Source of the DNA: Helicobacteraceae bacterium
GTDB lineage: Bacteria; Campylobacterota; Campylobacteria; Campylobacterales; Sulfurimonadaceae
Length of the DNA stretch: 64,000 nucleotides
NCBI GenBank assembly: GCA_027038835.1
Contig: JALWGC010000009.1
Span: 62,001-126,000, forward strand
Direction: 5' to 3'
Shown here: positions 25,443 through 33,234 of the stretch, one piece after another
Layout: every line of letters starts with the position of its first letter
Numbering within the stretch: the stretch's first letter is position 1
Program-made: the position numbers and the translations under genes
Notes under the pieces: model-generated
The model's input: the letters and a program-made list of their open reading frames with translations, nothing else
The model's database searches: none
Told to the model about the DNA's origin: nothing

Positions 25443-25604
25443 ATGGGAAAGATCGATAAAGAAAAAGAATATATCGGTGCACTCAAAGCATACTTAGGAT
25501 TTATCATGAGTACGGCAGCGGATATAGCGATAGTCATCGTTGCTATCGCTTTTATGAGTTCGTTAATCTATGGGGCGCTACAACTCACTTCTCATAAAAG
25601 TTAG
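25443..25604 (+). CDS. 53-aa single-span membrane protein
   Basis: A short frame directly after ttcA: ATG at 25443 overlaps nothing, two bases behind the ttcA stop, and 53 codons end in TAG four bases into the convergent metF end. The product has a basic/acidic N terminus (MGKIDKEKEYIGALKAYLG) and one hydrophobic helix (ADIAIVIVAIAFMSSLIYG). I do not recognise it. Tight spacing behind ttcA and a clean membrane helix support it as a real gene, but codon evidence is limited by its size. Its function is unknown. Confidence 0.6.
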   Translation: MGKIDKEKEYIGALKAYLGFIMSTAADIAIVIVAIAFMSSLIYGALQLTSHKS

Positions 25605-26515
25605 TTTTCCAAAATCGCTTTTGCGATGGTGAAATTATTCGCCGTCATAAGGTGGATTTTTGGATGGAGTTTTTTGATATTTTCGAACAACTCCTTGCTT
25701 AATCCAAAACCGACTTCATACTCTTTTTCACTCCCCTCTTTCGCAGCTTCTCGAAGCTCCTCTATCCAACATTTCGGAACGTTTATACCGGGTACATGAG
25801 AAGCGAGAAACTGTGCGGTTCTAAGCTTGGTTATAGGGAATATCCCCATCACCAACTCCGCCCTTTTGCGCTCATTGCAACACTCCTCGTTCGCCTGCTC
25901 TATCAGCTCCAGTAGCAGCCTTGCGTTTTCTACATCGTACACCGGTTGGGTAATGATCCCTTTGGCACCGTGTTTGATCTTTTTTTGCATCTTTTTTTGC
26001 AACGTTTTCGGGTTTTTCGCATAAGCGTTCACAACCGCGAAAGGGAGTATCTCTTGGGGTTTGTTCTTAAACGGCTTGCCGGCATAGTCGATGCCGCTGT
26101 TGAAACACTCGATCATATCCAGCAACAAACTACTGTCCCCCTCCACTACCGCTTTGGTGTTTGGCTGGTCAGAAATAGAAGCCGGATCACCCGTTAGTGC
26201 AAGGATCGCTCTGACGTTGGCTTCGTTCGCACCGAGCAGGTCGCTCTGGAGCGCTATTTTGTTCCTATCGCGCATACTCATCGTCGCGATTGCAGGTTTT
26301 GCAAAACGTTGCTGCAGAAGGTTCGCAGCGAACAACGCATTGTATTTCATCTTCGCAAGCGGTGAATCGGTTGTTGTAAAACCATCGACCATTTCATGTA
26401 AACCAAGTGCTTCTATCTTGTCCACCACGGGTGAAAAAAGGGGTTCATGCGGAGGCGTCGTCTCCAAAGTGATATATGTTTCGTTTTTGAGTTTTTTATA
26501 AAGAGTATCAAACAA
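25601..26515 (-). CDS. metF: methylenetetrahydrofolate reductase (MetF-like)
   Basis: Flavoprotein that reduces methylene-tetrahydrofolate to methyl-tetrahydrofolate for methionine synthesis. The 304-aa protein shows ETTPPHEP at the N terminus (catalytic Glu), TTTDSPLAKMKYNAL, the FAD-binding ILALTGDPAS and the C-terminal-side GAKGIITQPVYDVENA and VMGIFPITKL. Start is TTG with AGGA eight bases upstream; the sequence after it fits the family. It differs from E. coli MetF and is nearer to a class found in strict and facultative anaerobes. Gene is convergent with ttcA and divergent from serB. Confidence 0.85.
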   Translation of the reverse strand: MFDTLYKKLKNETYITLETTPPHEPLFSPVVDKIEALGLHEMVDGFTTTDSPLAKMKYNALFAANLLQQRFAKPAIATMSMRDRNKIALQSDLLGANEANVRAILALTGDPASISDQPNTKAVVEGDSSLLLDMIECFNSGIDYAGKPFKNKPQEILPFAVVNAYAKNPKTLQKKMQKKIKHGAKGIITQPVYDVENARLLLELIEQANEECCNERKRAELVMGIFPITKLRTAQFLASHVPGINVPKCWIEELREAAKEGSEKEYEVGFGLSKELFENIKKLHPKIHLMTANNFTIAKAILEN

Positions 26516-26571
26516 TCCAAAGTCCTATCTTGATATAATATCGCACCCAATTATACAATAAAGAGGATTTA

Positions 26572-27204
26572 ATGGATTTGAAACTGGCAGTATTTGATTT
26601 CGATTCGACGTTGATGGATGGTGAGACCATCGACTTTTTCGCCGAAGAGCTCGGCATCAAAGAGGAGGTCAGCCGTATCACCGAAGAAGCGATGGCGGGA
26701 AGGCTCGATTTTTTCGAATCGCTCATACAAAGAGTCTCGCTCCTAAAAGGTTTGGAATACGCAAAAGTCGAAACCATCAGCCACTCCCTTCCTTACATGA
26801 AGGGTGCGAAAGAAACGATAGCGGAGCTAAAAAGCAGAGGGGTCAAAGTGGTTTGTTTTAGCGGCGGTTTTCGAACCGCTACGAGTTACGCTAAAGAGGT
26901 ACTTGGTTTCGATGCCGATTTTTCGAACGTCTTACACCAAAAAGAGGGGAAACTCACCGGACTGGTCGGGGGCGATATGATGTTTGGCTTTTCCAAAGGA
27001 GATATGCTTGTACGCCTCCAAGCGATGCTTGGTATCGATAGATCGCAAACGTTGGTTTGCGGCGATGGAGCTAACGACTTGAGTATGTTCGCCCATGCCG
27101 ACACTAAAGTTGCGTTTTGTGCCAAAGAGGTGCTCAAAAAAGAAGCCAACATAATCATAGAGAAAAAAGATTTAAGAGAAATATTGGAGAAGATAGATGC
27201 TTGA
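26572..27204 (+). CDS. serB: phosphoserine phosphatase
   Basis: HAD phosphatase for the last step of serine synthesis. The 210-aa protein has motif I DFDSTLMDGET (Asp-9 nucleophile, Asp-11), motif II FSGGFR and motif IV CGDGANDLSMF. No N-terminal ACT domain, so it is the short type. Promoter TATAAT at 26534-26539 with an AGAGG ribosome site. It overlaps the next gene by eight bases. Confidence 0.94.
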   Translation: MDLKLAVFDFDSTLMDGETIDFFAEELGIKEEVSRITEEAMAGRLDFFESLIQRVSLLKGLEYAKVETISHSLPYMKGAKETIAELKSRGVKVVCFSGGFRTATSYAKEVLGFDADFSNVLHQKEGKLTGLVGGDMMFGFSKGDMLVRLQAMLGIDRSQTLVCGDGANDLSMFAHADTKVAFCAKEVLKKEANIIIEKKDLREILEKIDA

Positions 27205-27514
27205 AAACTCGATATGGCGACAATACAACGACACTCTGAATCTTCATGCCATCTTAAGTGAGATATACGCTCCTTGGGAGATGGAAATAGAAGAAGACGA
27301 GGTGACTCTGCACAACACGCTTAAAGCCAAACTGACCAAAAAGGAGTTTCGCCTTTTTGCTATGGAACAAGGTAATATCGATGATGAAGAGATGAAAAAA
27401 CGTTTTGGATATACCGACGAAGAACTACAAACGGCAAAAAACAAACTGCACAAAAAACTCAAACAGGACAAAGTAAGACTCGCTTTTAGAAAACAAGAAG
27501 AAGAAAATCTGTAA
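27197..27514 (+). CDS. conserved hypothetical protein, 105 aa
   Basis: A small charged soluble protein with no domain I recognise. The middle (LHNTLKAKLTKKEFRLFAME) and the end (MKKRFGYTDEELQTAKNKLH) look like a helical DNA- or RNA-binding bundle similar to a sigma-region-4 or YlxM-like helix-turn-helix: 'KKRFGYTDEELQTAKNKL' would be the second helix pair. This is inference only. It is translationally coupled to serB by an eight-base overlap and followed by a 45-base gap. Confidence 0.65.
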   Translation: MLENSIWRQYNDTLNLHAILSEIYAPWEMEIEEDEVTLHNTLKAKLTKKEFRLFAMEQGNIDDEEMKKRFGYTDEELQTAKNKLHKKLKQDKVRLAFRKQEEENL

Positions 27515-27570
27515 GTTGATATTTATTTATGTAGCTGTATTATACTTACAAGAAATACATGGAGCGATAC

Positions 27571-27909
27571 ATGAAAACGACACGCATACTTCTTGCCCTC
27601 ATTTTAGGGCTTTCTCTTTTTACGACAACAGCTAATGCCAATGCACGACAAGGGCAAAAGTTCTATATGAAAAAACTCTCCGGCAAATGTCGAAAAGACG
27701 GCATCGACAACGGAGGGATATTTGCCAAACTTCACACAAGACATCAATGGGACAAACTCAAAGAAAAAGGGAAACTCCAAGAAGAATGGTCTTCTATCTG
27801 CCCGCATGGAGCCAAAAAAATAGCGAAAATGAAAAGAAAAGACGTCAAGAACCTTTTCGATTTCGTTTGGAAATTCGCTAAAGACGGGGAAGAACCCTCT
27901 TGTAATTGA
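27571..27909 (+). CDS. small secreted protein, cytochrome-like without heme motif
   Basis: A 112-aa exported protein: signal peptide MKTTRILLALILGLSLFTTT with cleavage after Ala-Asn-Ala near residue 23. The mature part begins RQGQKFYMKKLSGKCRKDGI and has cysteines near 39, 77 and 110 but no CxxCH, so it does not bind heme c covalently; the GxxFYxxKL opening recalls small periplasmic cytochrome-like proteins of Campylobacterota. The start at 27571 is taken because GGAG lies eight bases upstream; ATG at 27559 has none. Role unknown. A short GC hairpin overlaps the end of the convergent gene downstream. Confidence 0.7.
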   Translation: MKTTRILLALILGLSLFTTTANANARQGQKFYMKKLSGKCRKDGIDNGGIFAKLHTRHQWDKLKEKGKLQEEWSSICPHGAKKIAKMKRKDVKNLFDFVWKFAKDGEEPSCN

Positions 27910-27916
27910 TCTCGCG

Positions 27917-29665
27917 TTATCGCGGGATTATTCTAAAAACGACCCTTCTTGATTTTGTTTTATCCTCCACGTTTTCGAACGTAACCCTTCTTGCATAACT
28001 GTAACCGCTATCTTTCAACAGCTTCGTCAACGCTTCTTGCGTCGCTTCGTTTTGTGTGGAAAACAGGTACTGCGTCACGCTGTATGCACGTTTTAGCGAG
28101 AGATTCATATTTTTCAAATAGCGTGTTTCAAAAGGGGTCTTGGGCGCCCACTCGCTCGATGTATGCCCTATTATCTCGAGTGTGGCTATATTTTCTTTGT
28201 TGCGAAGCAAAAACGGAATAAGTTTTTTCTCAAAACGGGAAAGGAACTTCTTCTGCGATAGAGTGAGCTTGTACTCTCCCACTTTGAACAAAAGCGGTTC
28301 CCCAACAAGGGTGATACTTAAATCTTTAGCTATTTTTACCTCTTTATTTTTTATTTCTTTGGCAAATAGCTTCAGTAGTTGCGAGTAGATATCGGCGTAG
28401 AAGAGCCCCTTTGTCTTCGATCTCATCGTGCTTTGCGGCATCACTTTTGCCAAAGAGCAGTCCTGTTTGATTTTCGCTATAAGCATTTTTTTCACTTGCG
28501 AATTTTCATCCGTCGCGACTCCTGCCGCTACGGCATCGCCATCACGCAAAATCTGCACCGCTTCGAAAGCATCGTAGTTCTCTTTTCCAAAATGCTCTTG
28601 GCACAACATCGAAAAATCGCTATCAAGAACCATCATAAGCGCATCGGTATTGTAACGATCGGTTGTTTTACCTACCGCTACAAAACGCCCGTTTAAATAC
28701 TCCTTGATGTCGTTTAGCTCACTTTCGTAGTATGTATCGAGCGTTTTATCCAGAAAAAGATTTCTTTGTAAATCGAATTTCAAAAGACGTATCTGTTTTT
28801 TTCCGCTTCTATCCGTAGCGGTCAGTACGGCGACGAAATTACCGTCATGTAAACGTAAAACTTTCTTCGGCGTCAAGAGCGTTTCCAAATCGAAATGTTT
28901 GAGCCAAATCTTGTTGCCGTTTTCCCCTATGCGCATCAAGGTAACGTCGTGGTGTTTGTCGTACGTCGTAGCTGCCAGTACGACGATGCTCCCGTCTTTG
29001 GCTTCGGCCGCGCTCACACCGGCATCGTCATACATCGTTCCGTATTTTTTACTCCACAACATCTTCCCGTTAGCATCAAATCGCGTCAGGAAAATATCGT
29101 TAAGCCCAAGACCGGTACGAAACATCGGATCGTACTGATCCCTCGAAGTGGTCGAACTACCCACGCTAAGCACGCCGCCGTCACTCAAAGGAACGAGCGC
29201 GTTCATTCTGTCGTAGTTTTTCGTTCCGAAAAATTTGACAAAAAGCAACCCCCCCGCCCAATTCAACTTAGCGACAAACAAACTTCCATCGAACGTATAA
29301 CCACCGACGAAATAACCGTTTTGCGGGGTTTTGAGCACGCCGACTGCGGTGTTGAAGCGGGGAATGTCGGCGAACTTTTCGAACTTCACTTGGGCGAATC
29401 TATCTACATTGACCAAAACCGCTTTTTTACCGTATCTGTTCCCGCTTGCATCGGCAAGGTAATCAAATGCGTTCGTATAAGTTCGCTGTCGGTTTGTCTG
29501 TTTGTACCTATTGGCATACCCTACCGCCGTTACGGTATCGTCGTAGTTTTGGGTAACATCGTACAAAACCGAATCGAAAGGTTTGTCGATCACAAGTAAA
29601 AAATCGTTGGATTTTGCAAAGAGGAAAAAGGGGATGAAGAGTAAAATAAAAAACGGTATTTTCAT
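27917..29665 (-). CDS. OmpA-domain envelope protein with beta-propeller-like repeats
   Basis: A 582-aa protein with an N-terminal signal peptide (FFILLFIPFFLFAKS). Residues 30-400 hold repeats of the kind GxxVxVGxT...(D)xxLxxFDxxGxxLWxKxF, as in delta-60/WD-like propellers of exported proteins. Residues 460-582 are an OmpA/MotB peptidoglycan-binding domain: LEIIGHTSSEW with NLSLKRAYSVTQYL and a final RRVVFRI. It is therefore probably held to the cell wall in the periplasm. Alone, read leftwards after the rpsF-ssb-rpsR operon. Its job is not known. Confidence 0.8.
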   Translation of the reverse strand: MKIPFFILLFIPFFLFAKSNDFLLVIDKPFDSVLYDVTQNYDDTVTAVGYANRYKQTNRQRTYTNAFDYLADASGNRYGKKAVLVNVDRFAQVKFEKFADIPRFNTAVGVLKTPQNGYFVGGYTFDGSLFVAKLNWAGGLLFVKFFGTKNYDRMNALVPLSDGGVLSVGSSTTSRDQYDPMFRTGLGLNDIFLTRFDANGKMLWSKKYGTMYDDAGVSAAEAKDGSIVVLAATTYDKHHDVTLMRIGENGNKIWLKHFDLETLLTPKKVLRLHDGNFVAVLTATDRSGKKQIRLLKFDLQRNLFLDKTLDTYYESELNDIKEYLNGRFVAVGKTTDRYNTDALMMVLDSDFSMLCQEHFGKENYDAFEAVQILRDGDAVAAGVATDENSQVKKMLIAKIKQDCSLAKVMPQSTMRSKTKGLFYADIYSQLLKLFAKEIKNKEVKIAKDLSITLVGEPLLFKVGEYKLTLSQKKFLSRFEKKLIPFLLRNKENIATLEIIGHTSSEWAPKTPFETRYLKNMNLSLKRAYSVTQYLFSTQNEATQEALTKLLKDSGYSYARRVTFENVEDKTKSRRVVFRIIPR

Positions 29666-29706
29666 AGTCGCTACTTTTTGGTTTCAAGTAGCAAAAAACA
29701 TTCCAA

Positions 29707-29735
29707 AAAAAGCCGCCCTTTCGGGCTTGGGCTTT
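29707..29735 (-). terminator. rho-independent terminator after rpsR
   Basis: On the minus strand AAAGCC-CAA-GCCC, loop GAAA, GGGC-GGCTTT followed by TTTT. A strong stem with a three-base bulge and tetraloop, just after rpsR, ending the rpsF-ssb-rpsR transcript. Confidence 0.8.
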
Positions 29736-29740
29736 ATGTG

Positions 29741-30004
29741 TTACTTGAGGATTTCGAAAGGGTTAGGAACCACTTCTTTTCTTGTAACTACATATGGAAC
29801 GAACGCTGCGGCTCTCGCTCTTTTGATAACGTTAGAAACCATATCTTGGTGTTTTTTACAGTTACCTGTAAGACGACGAGGCATGATTTTATAACGCTCA
29901 GAAAGCGAGAATCTAAGGCTCGCAACATCTTTGTAATCGATAAAATCGATTTTCGCTTCACAGTATTTGCAGTATCTTTTTTTGTATTTTCTTTTTTCGC
30001 TCAT
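29741..30004 (-). CDS. rpsR: 30S ribosomal protein S18
   Basis: S18, 87 aa. Keeps a zinc-type motif (CKYCEA ... CKKH) that many bacterial S18 proteins lost. The core [16 protein letters not shown] and [11 protein letters not shown] identify it. Last gene of the leftward rpsF-ssb-rpsR operon, ten bases after ssb. Confidence 0.97.
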   Translation of the reverse strand: MSEKRKYKKRYCKYCEAKIDFIDYKDVASLRFSLSERYKIMPRRLTGNCKKHQDMVSNVIKRARAAAFVPYVVTRKEVVPNPFEILK

Positions 30005-30014
30005 TTTTTATCCT

Positions 30015-30587
30015 TTAAAATGGAAGATCTTCTTCGTTGACGTCTATCTCGGGAACAGAGTCATTGCTTGGCATCTCTCTTTGTGCCGGTTGTGCAGCCG
30101 GTTGTTCGTAGCTTGGCTGCTGAGCTTGCGGCTGCGCATAACCTTGGTTAGGGTTAGGCTGATTGTAACCGCCTTGTGGCTGTGAGTATGGCTGTGCTTG
30201 TTGGTTGTAGTTACCGTAGCCGCCTTGGGCTTGATTGTTACCGCCCATACCCATAGAATCGGACTTGGAGTCAAGCATCTGCATAGTCTCTACGCTAACG
30301 GTATGCTTGCTTCTCTTTCCTCCGGTTTGGTCAACCCACTGTTCGAAAATGAGTCTCCCCTCGACAAGCACTTTAGAGCCTTTTCTAAGGTACTGGTTCG
30401 CTATTTCCGCGCTTCTGCCGAAAAAAGTGATATCGATGAACATCACCTCTTCTCTTTTTTCGCCGTTTGATGCGGTGTAGCGTCTCGATGTCGCTATGGC
30501 GGTTTTGGCTATGGCGCTTCCGCTTTGAGCGTATCGTAGCTCTATGTCTCTTGTCAAGTTTCCGACGAGTATCACTTTATTGTACAT
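30015..30587 (-). CDS. ssb: single-stranded DNA-binding protein
   Basis: Binds and guards single-stranded DNA in replication and repair. The 190-aa protein has the OB fold (MYNKVILVGNLTRDIELRY, EVMFIDITFFGRSAEIANQY, KGSKVLVEGRL), a long Gln/Gly/Tyr/Pro-rich linker (about 110-170) and the acidic C-terminal tip ending DVNEEDLPF that recruits partner proteins. Sits between rpsF and rpsR as usual. Confidence 0.97.
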   Translation of the reverse strand: MYNKVILVGNLTRDIELRYAQSGSAIAKTAIATSRRYTASNGEKREEVMFIDITFFGRSAEIANQYLRKGSKVLVEGRLIFEQWVDQTGGKRSKHTVSVETMQMLDSKSDSMGMGGNNQAQGGYGNYNQQAQPYSQPQGGYNQPNPNQGYAQPQAQQPSYEQPAAQPAQREMPSNDSVPEIDVNEEDLPF

Positions 30588-30611
30588 GGGTTGTCCTTCT
30601 GTTGTGCGGAA

Positions 30612-31007
30612 TTACTCCGCAGCTTCCTCGCTTGCGGCTTCCTCTTTTTTCTCTTCGGTTGCCGGTGCAGGTGCGTTTTTCGCTTTTTCTACCATCTTGT
30701 TCCAAGCGGTGATCTCTTTTTTGTTTTCGTATTTTACCGTCATGAAACGAAGAAGGTTTTCGTTGATTCTAAAACGTCTCTCGATTTCGCTAATCGCAGA
30801 CGGTGCTACTTTGTAGTAGATTACGTGGTAGTATCCACGCTCGTTTTTTTGAATAGGGTATGCAAGTTTTCTCATCCCCATCGCGTCCGTAGCGGCAATC
30901 TCTCCACCGTTTGAAGTGATAACCTCTTCGACCGCTTTGATCTCTTGTTCAAGCTCTTCTTGTGTGAGCGTCGGTTTTACGATAACTAGATTTTCGTAAT
31001 GTCTCAT
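30612..31007 (-). CDS. rpsF: 30S ribosomal protein S6
   Basis: S6, 131 aa: [32 protein letters not shown], then a long Ala/Glu tail. First gene of its operon. The leader (31008-31149) has a TAGAAT -10 and ends with AACCG placed directly before a GTTCTT/AAGAAC hairpin; S6:S18 autoregulatory leaders in other bacteria use a bulged CCG, so this may be one, but I regard that as weak. Confidence 0.96.
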   Translation of the reverse strand: MRHYENLVIVKPTLTQEELEQEIKAVEEVITSNGGEIAATDAMGMRKLAYPIQKNERGYYHVIYYKVAPSAISEIERRFRINENLLRFMTVKYENKKEITAWNKMVEKAKNAPAPATEEKKEEAASEEAAE

Positions 31008-31149
31008 AAACTCTTGTCTCCTTTTGGTATTTGTTCTTCAAAAGAACGGTTAATTCCCTTTCGGCTATAAATGCACACGCTTGTTTTGCGGTACAAAGAG
31101 AAAGGAACGCGCAATTCTACATAAAATTGCCTTAATATTTGATAAGTGT

Positions 31150-33234
31150 TTAACCGCCAAGTGTCGTTATCTGCCCCATGACCTCCGGATAGCCCCTCTC
31201 TTTGGCGAACTCTTTGGCAAGATTTTCCACTTCACTCGCTTCAAGGTAACACTCAAAACGCTTCGATAGCGCATCGTTTTGAAAAAAACCAAGCTTGTAG
31301 AGCTGTTTCGTTACACTTTGTGCCATCGCAACGACCGAAGAGGCTTTGACGATTTCGCATCGAGCGTAGTTCTTCAACCCGAACGAAACTTCCGCCGCGC
31401 GCAAAGTATCGTCTCTTCCGGGAATTTGCTGCGCACCGTAGAGCGGTTTTGCACCGACTTTCGCATCTCCAAACGACTCGATAAAACGACAAAGGTGGGA
31501 GATGGCGCGTTTGGTTCGCTCCTTTAGCGGTTTTTCGCTCCAACCGCCATATATCTTTTGTATAAACCGTTCATCGAGTTTTGGTTGCGCGGAAAACTGC
31601 GAATTTTTCACAAGCCCGTCTTCGAACAACGTTACCTCTTTGGTCATAGCGTGCAACTGAAAATACCCTCCGGGATAAGGGGTGAACTGCGCCATCCCCT
31701 GCGGCGTAGCGCGCTTACCGTGGAAAATCACTTCCGGCCATTTGTAACGGTTTCGCTCCCACTTCGTTACATAAGCGGCTTTGAACTCCACAAAACGCTC
31801 TCTGTGCAACCCGAGCATATCGTCTATCGTTCCGCTTAAAAATCCCGCGGCATTGATGAGATAATCGAACCGCTCGGTATGTTTTTGCCCCTCTTTTTCA
31901 TAAACAAGACAAAAACCGCCCTCCTCTTTTTGAACATCGACAACTTCGCTTCGAAGATGCACCGAAAGGTTAGGCAGTGTTCGTGCCATCAGCGTTGCCG
32001 AAGCGGCGATGCGAAAAACGTTGAGTCCGAATTCATGTACAAACAAAACGGGAAATTTGATTTGTTCGAAATCGACCTCTTTTGCAAAAGGGATCATCCA
32101 CTCCGTCGGTGTTTGCGGATTTTCTACCTGCTCGAGCGAAGCTATTGTTTCCAACTCCTCTTTGGAAAAAAGGGTAAAATACTCTTCAACCTCGCCAAGC
32201 ACCTTGTTCTTTTCATCGATTTTCACCAAACGCGCATACTCTCGCTTTAAAAGCTCCAACCGCTGAAGCAAATCTTCCACACTCTCTTCGTTGTAAATCG
32301 GAACGGCAAAAACGGTCGGTCTGTAATCGATCCCATGGGGATACAACCGTACCAAATCGATCGATTCCCGAAGCAACTGCAGACACTGTTGGTTGGAGAT
32401 ATCCGGGTAAAGATTGCCTCCTGCATGAAGATGGCACATCGGAGGACCATCGACAAGTGTGGCGTTTTTTTCAAACAGATGCACATCCGCTCCAAGTCCC
32501 CCAAGATGTAACGCTACGCTGCTTCCAGCCACCCCTCCGCCGACAACGGCGACTTTTGGAACAATCCCAAGCAAGCGCACGACCTCTTCTATGTTTTCGA
32601 CAACAGCGTCGGCTCCAAGGTTCTTAACATCTTCACCGTAATTGTAGCCATAACTCACCGCTACGCTTTGCATACGACACCCTTTCGCCGCTTCGATGTC
32701 GTTTTTGGAATCCCCAACCATTATCGCCCGCTCTATCGCTATGCCCGTTTTTTGACATACCTGCACCAAAGGCTCGGGATGGGGTTTTTTCAATCTAACA
32801 TCGTCCGCACCCAAATAGATATCAACAAAGCGCTTGATGCCGAGTTTGCTCAATATCGGCTCTATGAAAGCAGACGGCTTGTTGGTCACGATGGCGATTT
32901 TCTTCCCATGACGCTTCAAAATCGCAAGCGTTTGTGCGACGTTGGGGTAAAGGTAGGTTTTGTCGCATATATGAGCTTCGTAACGGGTAAGAAAAATCTC
33001 CAATGCTTTATCGAACAAATCCTCATCGATATCTTCGACTTCTTCGCCTCCACAAAGCGCTCGTTTTACAAGCTTGCTCGCTCCGTTGCCAATCCAAGTG
33101 CGAATCACCGCTTCTTCGTACGTTTTTCTACCCAAAGACGCAAGCATATAATTGACACTACCTGCCAAATCGGGCACGCTGTCTATAAGCGTTCCGTCGA
33201 AATCGAAAACAATCAGTTCTTTCGCTTCAAACAA
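31150..33234 (-). CDS. fused phosphoglycolate phosphatase-like HAD and FAD-dependent oxidoreductase
   Basis: One unbroken 694-aa frame with two enzymes. Residues 1-222 are a HAD phosphatase of the Gph type: DFDGTLIDS at 11-19, TNKP at 117-120, Lys-150 and GDSKND at 174-179. After a linker of only a few residues, 226-694 is a DAO-type flavin oxidoreductase starting KVAVVGGGVAGSS (GxGxxG) with INAAGFLSG and PGRDDTLRAAEVSFGL in the C-terminal half. Start is TTG within the end of the upstream EAL gene (8-base overlap). The substrate of the oxidoreductase is unknown; Gph normally clears phosphoglycolate, of which autotrophs with oxygen exposure make more. The two functions may be linked. Confidence 0.85.
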   Translation of the reverse strand: MFEAKELIVFDFDGTLIDSVPDLAGSVNYMLASLGRKTYEEAVIRTWIGNGASKLVKRALCGGEEVEDIDEDLFDKALEIFLTRYEAHICDKTYLYPNVAQTLAILKRHGKKIAIVTNKPSAFIEPILSKLGIKRFVDIYLGADDVRLKKPHPEPLVQVCQKTGIAIERAIMVGDSKNDIEAAKGCRMQSVAVSYGYNYGEDVKNLGADAVVENIEEVVRLLGIVPKVAVVGGGVAGSSVALHLGGLGADVHLFEKNATLVDGPPMCHLHAGGNLYPDISNQQCLQLLRESIDLVRLYPHGIDYRPTVFAVPIYNEESVEDLLQRLELLKREYARLVKIDEKNKVLGEVEEYFTLFSKEELETIASLEQVENPQTPTEWMIPFAKEVDFEQIKFPVLFVHEFGLNVFRIAASATLMARTLPNLSVHLRSEVVDVQKEEGGFCLVYEKEGQKHTERFDYLINAAGFLSGTIDDMLGLHRERFVEFKAAYVTKWERNRYKWPEVIFHGKRATPQGMAQFTPYPGGYFQLHAMTKEVTLFEDGLVKNSQFSAQPKLDERFIQKIYGGWSEKPLKERTKRAISHLCRFIESFGDAKVGAKPLYGAQQIPGRDDTLRAAEVSFGLKNYARCEIVKASSVVAMAQSVTKQLYKLGFFQNDALSKRFECYLEASEVENLAKEFAKERGYPEVMGQITTLGG

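Noticed and set aside
28895-29599. Antisense 234-aa frame over the OmpA-domain gene
   Set aside because: Shadow of the real gene; no family match, no ribosome site.
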